Positions 33,827 to 42,139 of a stretch of DNA of 53,730 nt are shown here, piece after piece. The translations under genes were made by a program, and so were the position numbers. Origin of the DNA: Pseudomonadota bacterium (lineage in GTDB: Bacteria; Desulfobacterota; JAPLJL01); the NCBI GenBank assembly GCA_026388655.1, contig JAPLJI010000069.1:1-53730 (forward strand), given 5' to 3'. Under the pieces are notes generated by a model. It had not been told where the DNA came from, ran no database searches, and saw nothing but the letters and a program-made list of their open reading frames with translations. Numbering within the stretch: the stretch's first letter is position 1; every line of letters starts with the position of its first letter.

Positions 33827-34303
33827 ATGAATCCGGGAGAGAAAAAGATCGGGCTTAAGGATATCCCCAGGATGCGGGTGGCGTTTGTCAGCCGGACGGG
33901 GCCTTACAGCCAGATCCCGGAAGCGATGAAAACCCTGATGGGCTGGGTAACGAACCGGGGGATCAAGCCCCTGGGTCCGCCCATGGTAATCTACCATAAC
34001 AGCCCGGCTTCGGTCCGGCCGGACGAGCTCCGCTGGGATATCGCCATCCCCGTTCCAGACGGTGTTGATGGGGAAGACGAGATCGCGGTCAGGGAACTCC
34101 AGGGCGGGAAATTCGTTTACGCTCTACACCAGGGGCTATATGAGCAGGTCGGGGCGGTTTACGATGAGCTATTCACCTTCATCGGCCAGAACAGCTTACG
34201 ACCTACCGGGCCGCCGATGGAGATATATCTCTCGGATCCCGGCAAGGTCAAACCCCAGGATTTGACTACCGAGATCCGGGTTCCGGTGGCCGCGGCGGGT
34301 TGA
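33827..34303 (+). CDS. GyrI-like small-molecule-binding domain protein
   Basis: 158 residues. The SHS2-type repeat of the GyrI/AraC effector-binding fold is visible: MRVAFVSRTGPYSQIPEAM in the first half, GKFVYALHQGLYEQVGAVYDELF in the second. LRWDIAIPVPDG and TEIRVPVAA are the strands with family acidic positions. It has no DNA-binding domain, so it would bind or hydrolyse a ligand rather than act as a regulator. It is the last gene before the terminator at 34341, so it belongs to the thiolase transcript. Confidence 0.82.
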   Translation: MNPGEKKIGLKDIPRMRVAFVSRTGPYSQIPEAMKTLMGWVTNRGIKPLGPPMVIYHNSPASVRPDELRWDIAIPVPDGVDGEDEIAVRELQGGKFVYALHQGLYEQVGAVYDELFTFIGQNSLRPTGPPMEIYLSDPGKVKPQDLTTEIRVPVAAAG

Positions 34304-34340
34304 TATTCAGAATAGATATTTTGCCCGGATTAAACGGGAT

Positions 34341-34370
34341 AAAAAAGGCGGCTTTTCAGCCGCCTTTTTT
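34341..34370. terminator. Bidirectional rho-independent terminator
   Basis: AAAAAAGGCGGC, loop TTTTCA, GCCGCCTTTTTT. The stem is perfect, with A-tract and T-tract on both sides. It ends the DUF2148-DUF35-thiolase-GyrI unit on the plus strand and would also stop minus-strand transcripts. Confidence 0.92.
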
Positions 34371-34404
34371 ATCCTAGACAGTTCTTTTGTTTTTTCAAAA
34401 CAAT

Positions 34405-34512
34405 GCGTAGTTGCCCGATTTATTTATCCTGACATCGGAAGGATCGGGCATAATTATGGACTGCATCAGCTTGCTGATGCGTTGCAATAGCAAGCTATTG
34501 CACTCCAAAAAC
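34405..34512. repeat. REP-like elements: GTAG-type plus ATGGACTGCA double hairpin
   Basis: GTAGTTGCCCGATTTATTTA (34409-34428) opens a GTAG-type copy closed by GGATCGGGC. Next, ATGGACTGCA introduces two perfect hairpins, GCATCAGCTTGCTGATGC and GCAATAGCAAGCTATTGC, closed by ACTCCA. This is the cleanest copy of the double-hairpin family. The rest of 34513-34625 shows no gene. Confidence 0.7.
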
Positions 34513-34625
34513 AGAACTTTTTTTAACCCCGCCGATCCCCTCAGCGAAGGGACAAGTGAATCGGCAAACTACAGGAAATTACGTATAGGCAAGACGGCAG
34601 CGTTGGAATAACTGCTTTTTCCGGC

Positions 34626-37121
34626 TTATTTCAATGTCAGCAAGGTTTTTACCGCCGGGTAGGCATCCACCATCAAATACACCCGGGCCTGGGCGGGAAC
34701 GTCGTTGTTTTCATAAGTGAGTTCCACGCTTTCAATCGTGCCGTTGTCGTCGGCGTTCTTCCTGGTCTCTAGGCCGTAATCGAGCGCAACCGGACGGTTG
34801 GTGGCGGGATCAATCATCAGGATCCCGAAACTATGCTCGGACGCTTTGAGCGAGGAACCGGAAAAAGCGGCCCGGGCCAGATTGTTCCCGGCGGTAAAGG
34901 TAACATTCCCCAGCCCGGCGGGGGCAGACTGGGTCCCCCCCGCGTAGGGGGTGAGGTTGAAAGCGCCGAAGGCATTGAGGATATCCGTGTCCGGGTTGCA
35001 GAATCCGAGCTCCCGGATATAAGGAGCGAAGAACCCGAGGTCGGCACAGACCAGGCTGGCGTGGACCTGGGGGGTATCCGCCATCGCGCCGCTACTATCA
35101 AGCCGGGCGGAGATCCGGAAAGTTCGGAAGCTCAGGGTTTCATTCATAACTTTTAGTTTCATTCCCCGTTCGCTGGATAGGGTGAACAGTCCGGAATTGT
35201 AATTAAATTCCAGGGGTAGCATCGCCCCGGTTTCCGGGTCAATGACGGTTTTGTTTTCACCTTCGGCCAGTTTGGCTCCCACCATCCAGGCGATGCCTTT
35301 TCCTCCGCTTTGTCCTTCCACCAGGCCGACCAGGAAATGCAAACCGTCGAAGCCGATCTGGTTGTAGCTGGCTAAGATCGTGGGAAGCGACGCGGCCAGG
35401 CGGTTTAATTCCCATACCCCGGAATCGTCTCCCGGATTCTGCGGCACGGGTAAAGGCAGGGTTTGCGGACCGGATTGGTTAAGCGAGAAGGTGAAGGTTT
35501 CCAAGAAATTACCCGCTTGATCTCCTCCGGAAAAACGCAAGCCATCCCGCTCGGGATTGACCAGGTAGCTCCCGGAAATGGTGAGAGACATTTTGCCGCT
35601 GGTTCCGGCCGGGAAGAAATCAAGAGGTTCAACGGTCAGAAAACGGCGTTCGCCCGATACCTGCACGGTGATAGGGGAGGGAGGATCGGAGCTGATCTGG
35701 ACCGAATTCGAGTCGATCAGGGCCAAAGCCGTATCGCCGTTCTGGCGGACGAAAAGGGAGAAAGCCAGGGCGGCATTGGCATTAATAGTTTCAGGCGGAT
35801 TGGTCAGCAGGCCGCCGAACTGGGTGGTATAGAAAAGATGGGTCCCCTCCGTGGGGAGATCTTCTCCTGGCCCCAGCAAACATCGGGAATCATCCTGCAT
35901 CTCTTTCCGTAAACAGTAATCGTAGGGGATGCTGAAGACCTCTCCGTTTTCACCGGCTGTATAGATGGCGTTTTTACCGAGGGCGGGGGAGGAATTGAGA
36001 TCATTGCGTTCCTCCGCGATGAGCTGGATGGCCCAGCGCAAGGTTCCCTCGGGATTGAGGACAAAGAGTCGGCCTTCCCCGGAACCGACATAGATATGGT
36101 CCTGGCCGTCAACGGCCGGGGAGGAACGGACGGCTTCGCGGGTATCAAAGGCCCAGAGCTGGGAGCCGCTTTCCGGGTCGAGAGCGTAGATGGTTCCATC
36201 CGCGGCCGGCTGGATGATGGTGCCGTCCGAGAGCTCGGCGGGGCTGGCATAGATATGGTCGCGGGCGCCGAATTTCCAGATTTCCTGACCGTTGAATGAG
36301 TTGTACGCGTGCAAGAATCCGTCAAACCCGCCCAGGAGGATAGTGCCTCGAGCGGTTAAAAGAGGACTGGCCGCGATCGCGCCTTTGGAAAAGTTGGACC
36401 AGAGCTTGTTTCCGTTCTTATCAACGGAAAAAGAGTTGTCGCCGAAGAGCTTGACCACGTTATCATTGCCGAAGAACAGGTTGCCGGTGATGGTATCCAG
36501 GGCGGGAAGCGACCAGTTTTGGTCCGGGGATTTGAAGCGCCAGTTCACCTGTCCGGTATCCCGGTTGATTGAATACAAGAAGTAATTATCGTTGGGAACG
36601 ATCAAGTCCCCGTTGGGAGACATCGCCACGTTGCCTTCAAACCAGCGAATAAATGCATTATTAACCGAGGGTTCATCTGCCAGGAATTGCCAGATCAAAT
36701 CCCCGGTTTGAGCATTCAAGGCGCGTAGGCAACCGTCTCCGGAACCGAAATAAACCCGGCCTTTATTATCAAGCAGGGCGGCAGAGTCAATTATTTCACC
36801 GGTCAGGAACTGCCAGCGGACAGTTCCATCAAGATTCAAGGCGTAAAAAATCCGGTCCGCCGAGCCAATGTAGATTGTTCCGTCGCCGCTGATCACCGGC
36901 GAGTTGAAAACTCCCTTGCCGGTGGGAAAGCTCCAGAATAATCCATCCTTTTTGTTGGGCTGGATCGGACTCCGGCCATTCTGCTCGGCGTTCAGGCGGA
37001 ACTTCGGCCAGGGGCTGTCCGGGGCCAGCGGCATCCGGTAATCGTAATTACTACTTTTCCCACACCCGGAAAAGAGGATGAAACATATCAAAAGAATCGC
37101 CAGTCGTATGTTTGGTTTCAT
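34626..37121 (-). CDS. Large lipoprotein with PQQ-type beta-propeller
   Basis: 831 residues. The signal ends in LFSGC (Cys 20). From about 35 to 420 there are repeated PQQ-like blades, recognisable as GDGTIYIGSADRIFYALNLDG, RVYFGSGDGCLRALNAQTG, GTILLGGFDGFLHAYNSFNG, GTIYALDPESGSQLWAFDT and HIYVGSGEGRLFVLNPEG. The Trp/Gly blade signature suggests a structural propeller, BamB-like or dehydrogenase-like, with no cofactor ligands evident. The C-terminal about 400 residues are beta-rich and unassigned. It is probably on the outer face of the periplasm. It forms no operon with its neighbours. Confidence 0.85.
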   Translation of the reverse strand: MKPNIRLAILLICFILFSGCGKSSNYDYRMPLAPDSPWPKFRLNAEQNGRSPIQPNKKDGLFWSFPTGKGVFNSPVISGDGTIYIGSADRIFYALNLDGTVRWQFLTGEIIDSAALLDNKGRVYFGSGDGCLRALNAQTGDLIWQFLADEPSVNNAFIRWFEGNVAMSPNGDLIVPNDNYFLYSINRDTGQVNWRFKSPDQNWSLPALDTITGNLFFGNDNVVKLFGDNSFSVDKNGNKLWSNFSKGAIAASPLLTARGTILLGGFDGFLHAYNSFNGQEIWKFGARDHIYASPAELSDGTIIQPAADGTIYALDPESGSQLWAFDTREAVRSSPAVDGQDHIYVGSGEGRLFVLNPEGTLRWAIQLIAEERNDLNSSPALGKNAIYTAGENGEVFSIPYDYCLRKEMQDDSRCLLGPGEDLPTEGTHLFYTTQFGGLLTNPPETINANAALAFSLFVRQNGDTALALIDSNSVQISSDPPSPITVQVSGERRFLTVEPLDFFPAGTSGKMSLTISGSYLVNPERDGLRFSGGDQAGNFLETFTFSLNQSGPQTLPLPVPQNPGDDSGVWELNRLAASLPTILASYNQIGFDGLHFLVGLVEGQSGGKGIAWMVGAKLAEGENKTVIDPETGAMLPLEFNYNSGLFTLSSERGMKLKVMNETLSFRTFRISARLDSSGAMADTPQVHASLVCADLGFFAPYIRELGFCNPDTDILNAFGAFNLTPYAGGTQSAPAGLGNVTFTAGNNLARAAFSGSSLKASEHSFGILMIDPATNRPVALDYGLETRKNADDNGTIESVELTYENNDVPAQARVYLMVDAYPAVKTLLTLK

Positions 37122-37157
37122 AGGGATATTTTTAACTTCTCCTTATTGTTTATTCTA

Positions 37158-37314
37158 TTGTCATTCCGGCGAAAGCCGGAATCCAGGTCTGCTTTTTTGC
37201 GGATATTTTCTGCCTACTGCTTACTGCTTACGAGCTCTGCGAGCCCGACGTAGCCCTGAAGTCCTCCGAGGCGCAAGCCGAGGATAGCCGGGCGAAGTCT
37301 GGGCCATCGTCTGT
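37158..37314. repeat. Repeat fragments upstream of the propeller gene
   Basis: GTCATTCCGGCGAAAGCCGG at 37158 is a fragment of the GTCATTCC family. It is followed by CTGCTTACTGCTTACGAGC-type words and GGCGCAAGCCGAGGATAGCC near 37270. No gene is seen. Confidence 0.5.
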
Positions 37315-38037
37315 TTATTCTACCCGTGCGATTGTCAGCACATAAACCTTTTCCGCACCCGAGTTTTTCAGGGTCCGGGCGCATTCTTCGACCGTCGCGC
37401 CGGTGGTCATAACGTCATCAACCAGAAGTAATGTTTTCCCCGCGACGAGCGATTCTTTCTTCCGGCTGATTTCAAAAGCGCCGCGGACATTCATTCTCCG
37501 CTTTTCTTCCGAGAGCCCGACCTGGGGAGGGGTGTCGATGGCGCGGATCAGGATAAAAGGATTGCAAGGGATGGATAATTTCTCGGACAATACCCGGCCG
37601 ATCAGCAGGGATTGGTTAAAGCCGCGTTCTTTAAGTCTCCGGGGATGAAGGGGAACGGGGATAAGCATATCGGCCTTGGGAAGAAACCAGTAATCTTCGC
37701 ATTGTTGTAATGTCCATCCGGCCAGATCTTTGGCCAGGTGGATCCGCTCCCGGTATTTTAGACTGTGGATGGCGGTAATCATGGCGTTGCGGTAAAGGCC
37801 CCCGGCCCGGGCAAAATCATAGTTTGGCATTCTTTCCATGCATCTGGAACAGGGGTGGCTATCCCCCGCTGCGAAGGGCCGGCCGCAATGCGGGCAGAGG
37901 GGAGGGTGAATCGGGAAAAGTAGCTTCCGGCAGTTAAAGCAGATCGCTCCTTCTACCAATTCCGCGCCCGCCCGTCCGCAGAGAGAGCAAGCCGGAGGGA
38001 GGAAGAAATCGAGGAAACGTTTTACAAAAGGGTTCAC
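37315..38037 (-). CDS. comF: ComF-family phosphoribosyltransferase-like protein
   Basis: 240 residues from GTG 38037. Zn-binding Cys pairs are CSLCGRAG, CFNC, CPHCGRPF and CSRCMERM in the N-terminal half. The PRTase half has IPVPLHPRRLKERGFNQSLL and the PRPP loop LLLVDDVMTTGAT. ComF proteins are linked to DNA uptake and single-stranded DNA handling. The frame stays open to 38106, but those codons fall in a dispersed word repeat (GACGATTTTAAATTGACG). The GTG gives the normal length with the typical FVKRFLDFFLPPACSLCG start. Confidence 0.87.
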   Translation of the reverse strand: MNPFVKRFLDFFLPPACSLCGRAGAELVEGAICFNCRKLLFPIHPPLCPHCGRPFAAGDSHPCSRCMERMPNYDFARAGGLYRNAMITAIHSLKYRERIHLAKDLAGWTLQQCEDYWFLPKADMLIPVPLHPRRLKERGFNQSLLIGRVLSEKLSIPCNPFILIRAIDTPPQVGLSEEKRRMNVRGAFEISRKKESLVAGKTLLLVDDVMTTGATVEECARTLKNSGAEKVYVLTIARVE

Positions 38038-38189
38038 GCCGAATGACGATTTTAAATTGACGATTGACGAATGAAAATCAAAAAATATTTTGAAAGCATA
38101 GAACAAATTTCAAATATCAAAATCCAAATGTCAAATGAAGCTCAAAAAATCCAAAGTTCAAGCCAATTCCAGAACTAAAACAAATCTGT

Positions 38190-38260
38190 TGTAGTTTGCC
38201 GATTTATTTATCCCGACATAGGAGGGACCTGTCCCGAAGAATGAGGGATCGGCTTACTTA
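38190..38260. repeat. GTAG-type REP-like element
   Basis: GTAGTTTGCCGATTTATTTA opens the element, and GGGATCGGCTTACT closes it, with an inserted CGACATAGGAGGGACC segment. It is like the copy at 34409. 38100-38165 upstream is a short-word array (CAAATATCAAAATCC type). Confidence 0.55.
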
Positions 38261-38270
38261 CATCGTGTTT

Positions 38271-38542
38271 ATGAGACCGTTGCAAGAAGCTTTTTTTGTC
38301 ATTCTGAGCCCCCGCCTGTGGCGGGGGAGAAGAATCTCTCTTCCGATGGAGAAGCCAGAAAAACCAGACCCTTCGCGAAGTTTATCCTGAGCCCTTCGAG
38401 ATTCTTCACGGAGTTTATCCTGAATGAATGGAGATCCTTCTCCCGCCCAAGGCGGGATCAGGATGACAAAGAATGAAGGATTCAGGATGACAAAGAGCGA
38501 AGGACTCAGGGTGACATTTTAAGTATTTTGCAACGGTCTCAT
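38271..38542. mobile_element. MITE-like element with perfect 15-bp terminal inverted repeats
   Basis: ATGAGACCGTTGCAA (38271-38285) and TTGCAACGGTCTCAT (38528-38542) are exact inverted repeats, bounding 272 bp without a coding sequence. The interior (38298-38516) is a CATTCTGA-type element with GATCCTTCTCCCGCC and TCAGGATGAC words, related to the insert inside dnaE2. It may be one element nested in another. No clear target-site duplication is seen; the flanks are TTT and TAA. Confidence 0.8.
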
Positions 38543-38645
38543 TAAATAAGTTAAGCAACTTCTGAGATGGAATGGGTATTTTCGCAAGCTAAAGCTTGCG
38601 GCTACCGGCTACCGGTAACTGGCGACTGGATCCCGGCTACTTGTT

Positions 38646-39584
38646 TCAGGCTCTTGGATGATGTTTGTCGTAGATTTTTTTCAGGTGTTCCCGATTGACG
38701 TGGGTATAGATCTGGGTGGTGGAGATGTCGGCGTGGCCGAGCATTTCCTGGACCGCCCGGAGATCGGCGCCGCCCTCGAGGAGATGGGTGGCAAAGGTAT
38801 GGCGCAAGGTATGGGGGGAGACATTCGTGGCCACCCCGGCCTTCAGGGCGCGCTGTTTCAGGATCTTGGCAAAGCCCTGACGGGTTAATTTTTCCCCGGA
38901 ATGGTTGAGAAAGACATAAGGGGAAGGCCGGTTTTTCAGAAATATTATTCTCGGCCCGACTAAGTATTCCTTGAGCCATTTCAAGGCTTCCTGGCCGATC
39001 GGGACCAGGCGTTCCTTGGCACCTTTGCCGAAGGAGAGCAGGAACCCGGATTGCAGGTTTAGGTCGTTTAGCTTCAGGGAAACCAGCTCGGTGGCCCGGA
39101 GGCCGGTGGCGTAAAGGGTCTCAAGCATGGCCCGGTCACGGATCCCGGCCGGGTCTGAACGTGTGCCCGGATCCGGAGTGGATTCAATCAGCAGTCGGGT
39201 TTCTTCCGGGCTGAGAAAAGATGGGAGCTTTTTTTCAAAGCGGGGCGATTCGCAGAGCGAGAAGGGATTTTTCCCCATCATACCTTCCCGGATCAGGAAT
39301 TTATAAAAACCGCGAACGGAGGAGAGAATCCGGTTGATGGAGCGCTGGGCCAAACCTTTGGCGCGGAGCCCGTGGATGAAAAAACGGATGTCGTCCTGGG
39401 AAAGCTCGAGGTGGGGAGGGGTTGCTCCCGGTTTTTCCTCCTCATGGGCTGGGGCGGCAGGTGGTAAAAAATCAACAAAGAAAACCAAATCCCGGGCGTA
39501 AGACTCGAGAGTATTCTGCGAGAGGCTTCTCTCCACCCGCAGGAATTCGAGATATCGGTCGATCAGATCGCTAAGGTTCGTCAT
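38646..39584 (-). CDS. xerD: XerC/XerD-type tyrosine recombinase
   Basis: 312 residues. The N-terminal SAM-like domain (LIDRYLEFLRVERSLSQNTL) is followed by the catalytic domain with all expected residues: Arg in ATGLRATELVSL, Lys in GKGAKERLVPI, HTLRHTFATHLL, LGHADISTTQIYTHV with His and nucleophile Tyr. It resolves chromosome dimers at dif, or acts on mobile elements. The host-type length and lack of neighbouring cargo favour the chromosomal Xer role. XerC and XerD cannot be told apart by eye. A Pro/Glu-rich insertion (about 41-56) separates the two domains' first helices. Confidence 0.88.
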   Translation of the reverse strand: MTNLSDLIDRYLEFLRVERSLSQNTLESYARDLVFFVDFLPPAAPAHEEEKPGATPPHLELSQDDIRFFIHGLRAKGLAQRSINRILSSVRGFYKFLIREGMMGKNPFSLCESPRFEKKLPSFLSPEETRLLIESTPDPGTRSDPAGIRDRAMLETLYATGLRATELVSLKLNDLNLQSGFLLSFGKGAKERLVPIGQEALKWLKEYLVGPRIIFLKNRPSPYVFLNHSGEKLTRQGFAKILKQRALKAGVATNVSPHTLRHTFATHLLEGGADLRAVQEMLGHADISTTQIYTHVNREHLKKIYDKHHPRA

Positions 39585-39633
39585 GCGTTTAGAGCGTTAA
39601 TAGCGTTAATAGCGTTCAGACTTGGGACTGTTT

Positions 39634-40119
39634 TCATTCGAGTTTGATTATTTCTACTTCCAGTTTGTCCAGATCCACCATGGCAATGGTGGAAGTGCCA
39701 TAAAGCCAGCCCCCGCATTCCCCGGGATTAACGATCAGGGATTTCCCCCGGCGTTCGACGTGGGCTTTGTGGGTATGCCCGGAGCAGATCAAGTCGAAGG
39801 CCTGGGAATCGGCCGCCAGGTTGAAAAATATTTCGATGTCGTGGAAGAAGGAAATTTTCCTGCCGGCCAATTCGATGGTGGCCGGCTCCACGCGGATCCG
39901 TCCCGAGGAACTGGACTGGAGTCCCATCTTTTCTCCATCGTTATTGCCGAATACGCCTACGTATTCGCAATTGAGGTTTTGCAGGGGTTTTAAGGAAAAG
40001 GGGGCGATGAAGTCACCGCAGTGAATCACGAATTCCACTCCGAGCTGGTTGAACCGATCCACGGCCTGGCGGATCCTGGGCAGGTTGTCATGGGTATCAG
40101 AGAGGATACCGATTTTCAT
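39634..40119 (-). CDS. YfcE/MJ0936-type metallophosphoesterase
   Basis: 161 residues, the usual size. Motifs: ILSDTHDN (about 5-12), VIHCGDF, VFGNND, FFHDIEI and CSGHTHKAHVE. They supply the two-metal site of small cytoplasmic phosphodiesterases. The physiological substrate is unknown. The next gene downstream in genome order, the amidase, ends 6 bp upstream of this start, so the two are probably co-transcribed (amidase first). Confidence 0.88.
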   Translation of the reverse strand: MKIGILSDTHDNLPRIRQAVDRFNQLGVEFVIHCGDFIAPFSLKPLQNLNCEYVGVFGNNDGEKMGLQSSSSGRIRVEPATIELAGRKISFFHDIEIFFNLAADSQAFDLICSGHTHKAHVERRGKSLIVNPGECGGWLYGTSTIAMVDLDKLEVEIIKLE

Positions 40120-40125
40120 ATCGCC

Positions 40126-41910
40126 TCAATCTTTTTCCCAGTTAGCGGTGGTTAAATAGCTCCGGGCATACTCGTTGACCCCGTCCGCGATGGCCTGGGC
40201 CAGGGCTTTAAGGTAACCATCCTGATGAAGGAGTTTTTCTTCTTTGGGGTTGGAGATATAGGAAACTTCAACCAGGATTGACGGCATGCTCGCTCCCACC
40301 AGAACATAGAAGGGAGCAGGCTTGGCCCCGTGACTCTCCACGGTGGGGTTTAATTCCTTCACACCCGGAATCATTTTGTTCAATACGGAAACGGCGAAAA
40401 TGCCGGACTCTTCAATTTTGGAGGAAAGCAGAAGATCCTGCAGGATATCTTCGATGTCGCTGAGGCCCTTGGGCGAGGTGAAGTTTTCCAGGGCCGCCAG
40501 ACGCATGGTTTCGGGGTCCGTAGTGGGGTTGAGATAGTAGGTTTCTATCCCGGAGACATTCCGGCGCGGGCTCGCGTTGGCGTGGATGGAAATAAAAAGA
40601 TCCGCCTTAACCTTCATGGCCAGGGTGGTGCGGGCGTTAAGATCGACAAAAACATCTGAGTCCCGGGTCATGATGACCTGGAATTTCTCCGCTTCCAGAA
40701 GGTTACGGAGGTAGCGGGCGATCTGCAGGTTGATGTTCTTTTCCATCAATCCGCTCGGACCGATCGCGCCGGGATCCTTTCCCCCATGGCCCGGGTCAAC
40801 GACGATTTTTTTGACCTTCAGTCCGAATTGCTTGGCCAGGGTCAGGGGGGCGGAAACCGCGGGCTTGGGTTTTGGCTCTGCCTCCGCCGGTTTTTGCGTG
40901 TTGCCCGCGATGATATTTTCGATGGCTTGTTCTTCGGTTTTAACCAAGGCGGCCACTCCCTCCGGGGAGGGCTCCGGTTTTCCCTCAATGTCCACCACGA
41001 CCCGGAAGGGGTTGACGAAATGGAAGACCGTATCTTTTTCAAAACTGTTGATATCCAGGACAATCCGCACCACATTTTTCCGATACTGGGAGGCCCGGAC
41101 CTTATTCAGGAGGCCGTCACTGATGACGATGGGATCCTTGAGCTCCGGGCTGATTCTGGCCGGGTATACGTCCAGGAAAAGGCGAGGCGGCATTTTATTT
41201 TCCGGATCGGAGCGGAGCAGATGGCGCCGGTAATTGGCCCGATCGGAAAGATCAACCACCACCCGGGTGTACTCAGGCCCGGACCAGTGACGGATTCCCT
41301 GAACGGTGACGGGATTTTTAATGTCCAGCTCCGGGACGGGTTTTCTCTTCGCTTTGTTTTTAGAAGAAGATTTTTTAACCGGCTTGGCGGCGAGCTTGCC
41401 TTCCAGGCGGGTATTCCAGTAGCTAGCTTTCCCTACCATATCGCCTTCGGGATATCTAGTCATAACTTTGTTATATAAGACAAAAGCTTGTTCCGGATTT
41501 TTAAGCTTGGTCCGGTAAAGCTCCGCCGCGAGAAACCAAGCGTCGTCCGCCAGAGGATCCTGGGAATAGCTATCCCCGAGGTTCTCGTAGGCGGAGACAG
41601 CCGCCTTCAAATCACTTTTAAGATGGGAGCTGTCATAGAGTTTGGCGTAAAGGTTTCCGGCGTGGTAAAGGGACTTTGGGGCTTCCGGGCTCTGGGAATA
41701 ATCCTGGGCGATTTTTTCAAACCGCTGGATGACGGAAATCCAGTTCGTACGGATCTTTTTCTCGCTCGGGGAGGAATTGAGCCGATCCGTCTCTTTCTTG
41801 GCGGTTTCAAAGAGTTGATCAGGGTTTTGGGCCTGGGCGTTCAGCGCGAAGGAAAATGTCAGGATTATGATAGTAAATAGAATTGAGCAACGATGGAGAA
41901 AAATTGACAT
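40126..41910 (-). CDS. amiC: N-acetylmuramoyl-L-alanine amidase with TPR and AMIN domains
   Basis: 594 residues. A signal peptide (about 1-27, ending NAQA) is followed by TPR-like helices (about 55-165), a basic linker, an AMIN domain (about 198-312) and a Pro/Glu-rich linker. The Amidase_3 domain (about 367-590) has the zinc ligands in VDPGHGGKDPG (His), LMEKNINLQIA (Glu) and FISIHANAS (His), and the C-terminal Glu in ILVEVSYISN. It cleaves septal peptidoglycan during division. TPR ahead of AMIN is typical for Deltaproteobacteria (recollection). It is divergent from the lipoprotein gene at 42140. Confidence 0.92.
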   Translation of the reverse strand: MSIFLHRCSILFTIIILTFSFALNAQAQNPDQLFETAKKETDRLNSSPSEKKIRTNWISVIQRFEKIAQDYSQSPEAPKSLYHAGNLYAKLYDSSHLKSDLKAAVSAYENLGDSYSQDPLADDAWFLAAELYRTKLKNPEQAFVLYNKVMTRYPEGDMVGKASYWNTRLEGKLAAKPVKKSSSKNKAKRKPVPELDIKNPVTVQGIRHWSGPEYTRVVVDLSDRANYRRHLLRSDPENKMPPRLFLDVYPARISPELKDPIVISDGLLNKVRASQYRKNVVRIVLDINSFEKDTVFHFVNPFRVVVDIEGKPEPSPEGVAALVKTEEQAIENIIAGNTQKPAEAEPKPKPAVSAPLTLAKQFGLKVKKIVVDPGHGGKDPGAIGPSGLMEKNINLQIARYLRNLLEAEKFQVIMTRDSDVFVDLNARTTLAMKVKADLFISIHANASPRRNVSGIETYYLNPTTDPETMRLAALENFTSPKGLSDIEDILQDLLLSSKIEESGIFAVSVLNKMIPGVKELNPTVESHGAKPAPFYVLVGASMPSILVEVSYISNPKEEKLLHQDGYLKALAQAIADGVNEYARSYLTTANWEKD

Positions 41911-42139
41911 AAATTGATATATTTAGCCCTTAATTATACCTACTTACCTTATATCTGATCTCAAAGTTCCGGTCAACCGGATAAATCTTTGGTTCATTCA
42001 TAAAAAAGTTGAAAGGTGACATTTCCAAGTCTATGGATAAGCCTTCGCTTCTAAAACAATTCTCTTTTACCGATTTTTTTACGAATGAACAAAATCTTTG
42101 GGAATGACAGGGAAGGAATGAAAAGATTATAATAATCCT
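41911..42139. other. Divergent AT-rich promoter region
   Basis: About 230 bp between divergent genes with no coding sequence. On the minus side a TATAAT (41938 to 41933) lies about 22 bp upstream of the amidase start. On the plus side the promoter is at 42104-42133 (separate entry). Confidence 0.5.
42104..42133 (+). promoter_or_regulatory. Sigma70-type promoter giving a leaderless transcript
   Basis: ATGACA (42104-42109), an 18-bp spacer, TATAAT (42128-42133). The -10 box ends six bases before the ATG at 42140, so transcription should begin at the start codon. No ribosome binding site lies between. Confidence 0.55.

Noticed and set aside
34411-34611. 66-codon open frame downstream of the terminator
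   Set aside because: It consists of REP-like hairpins and has no ribosome binding site.
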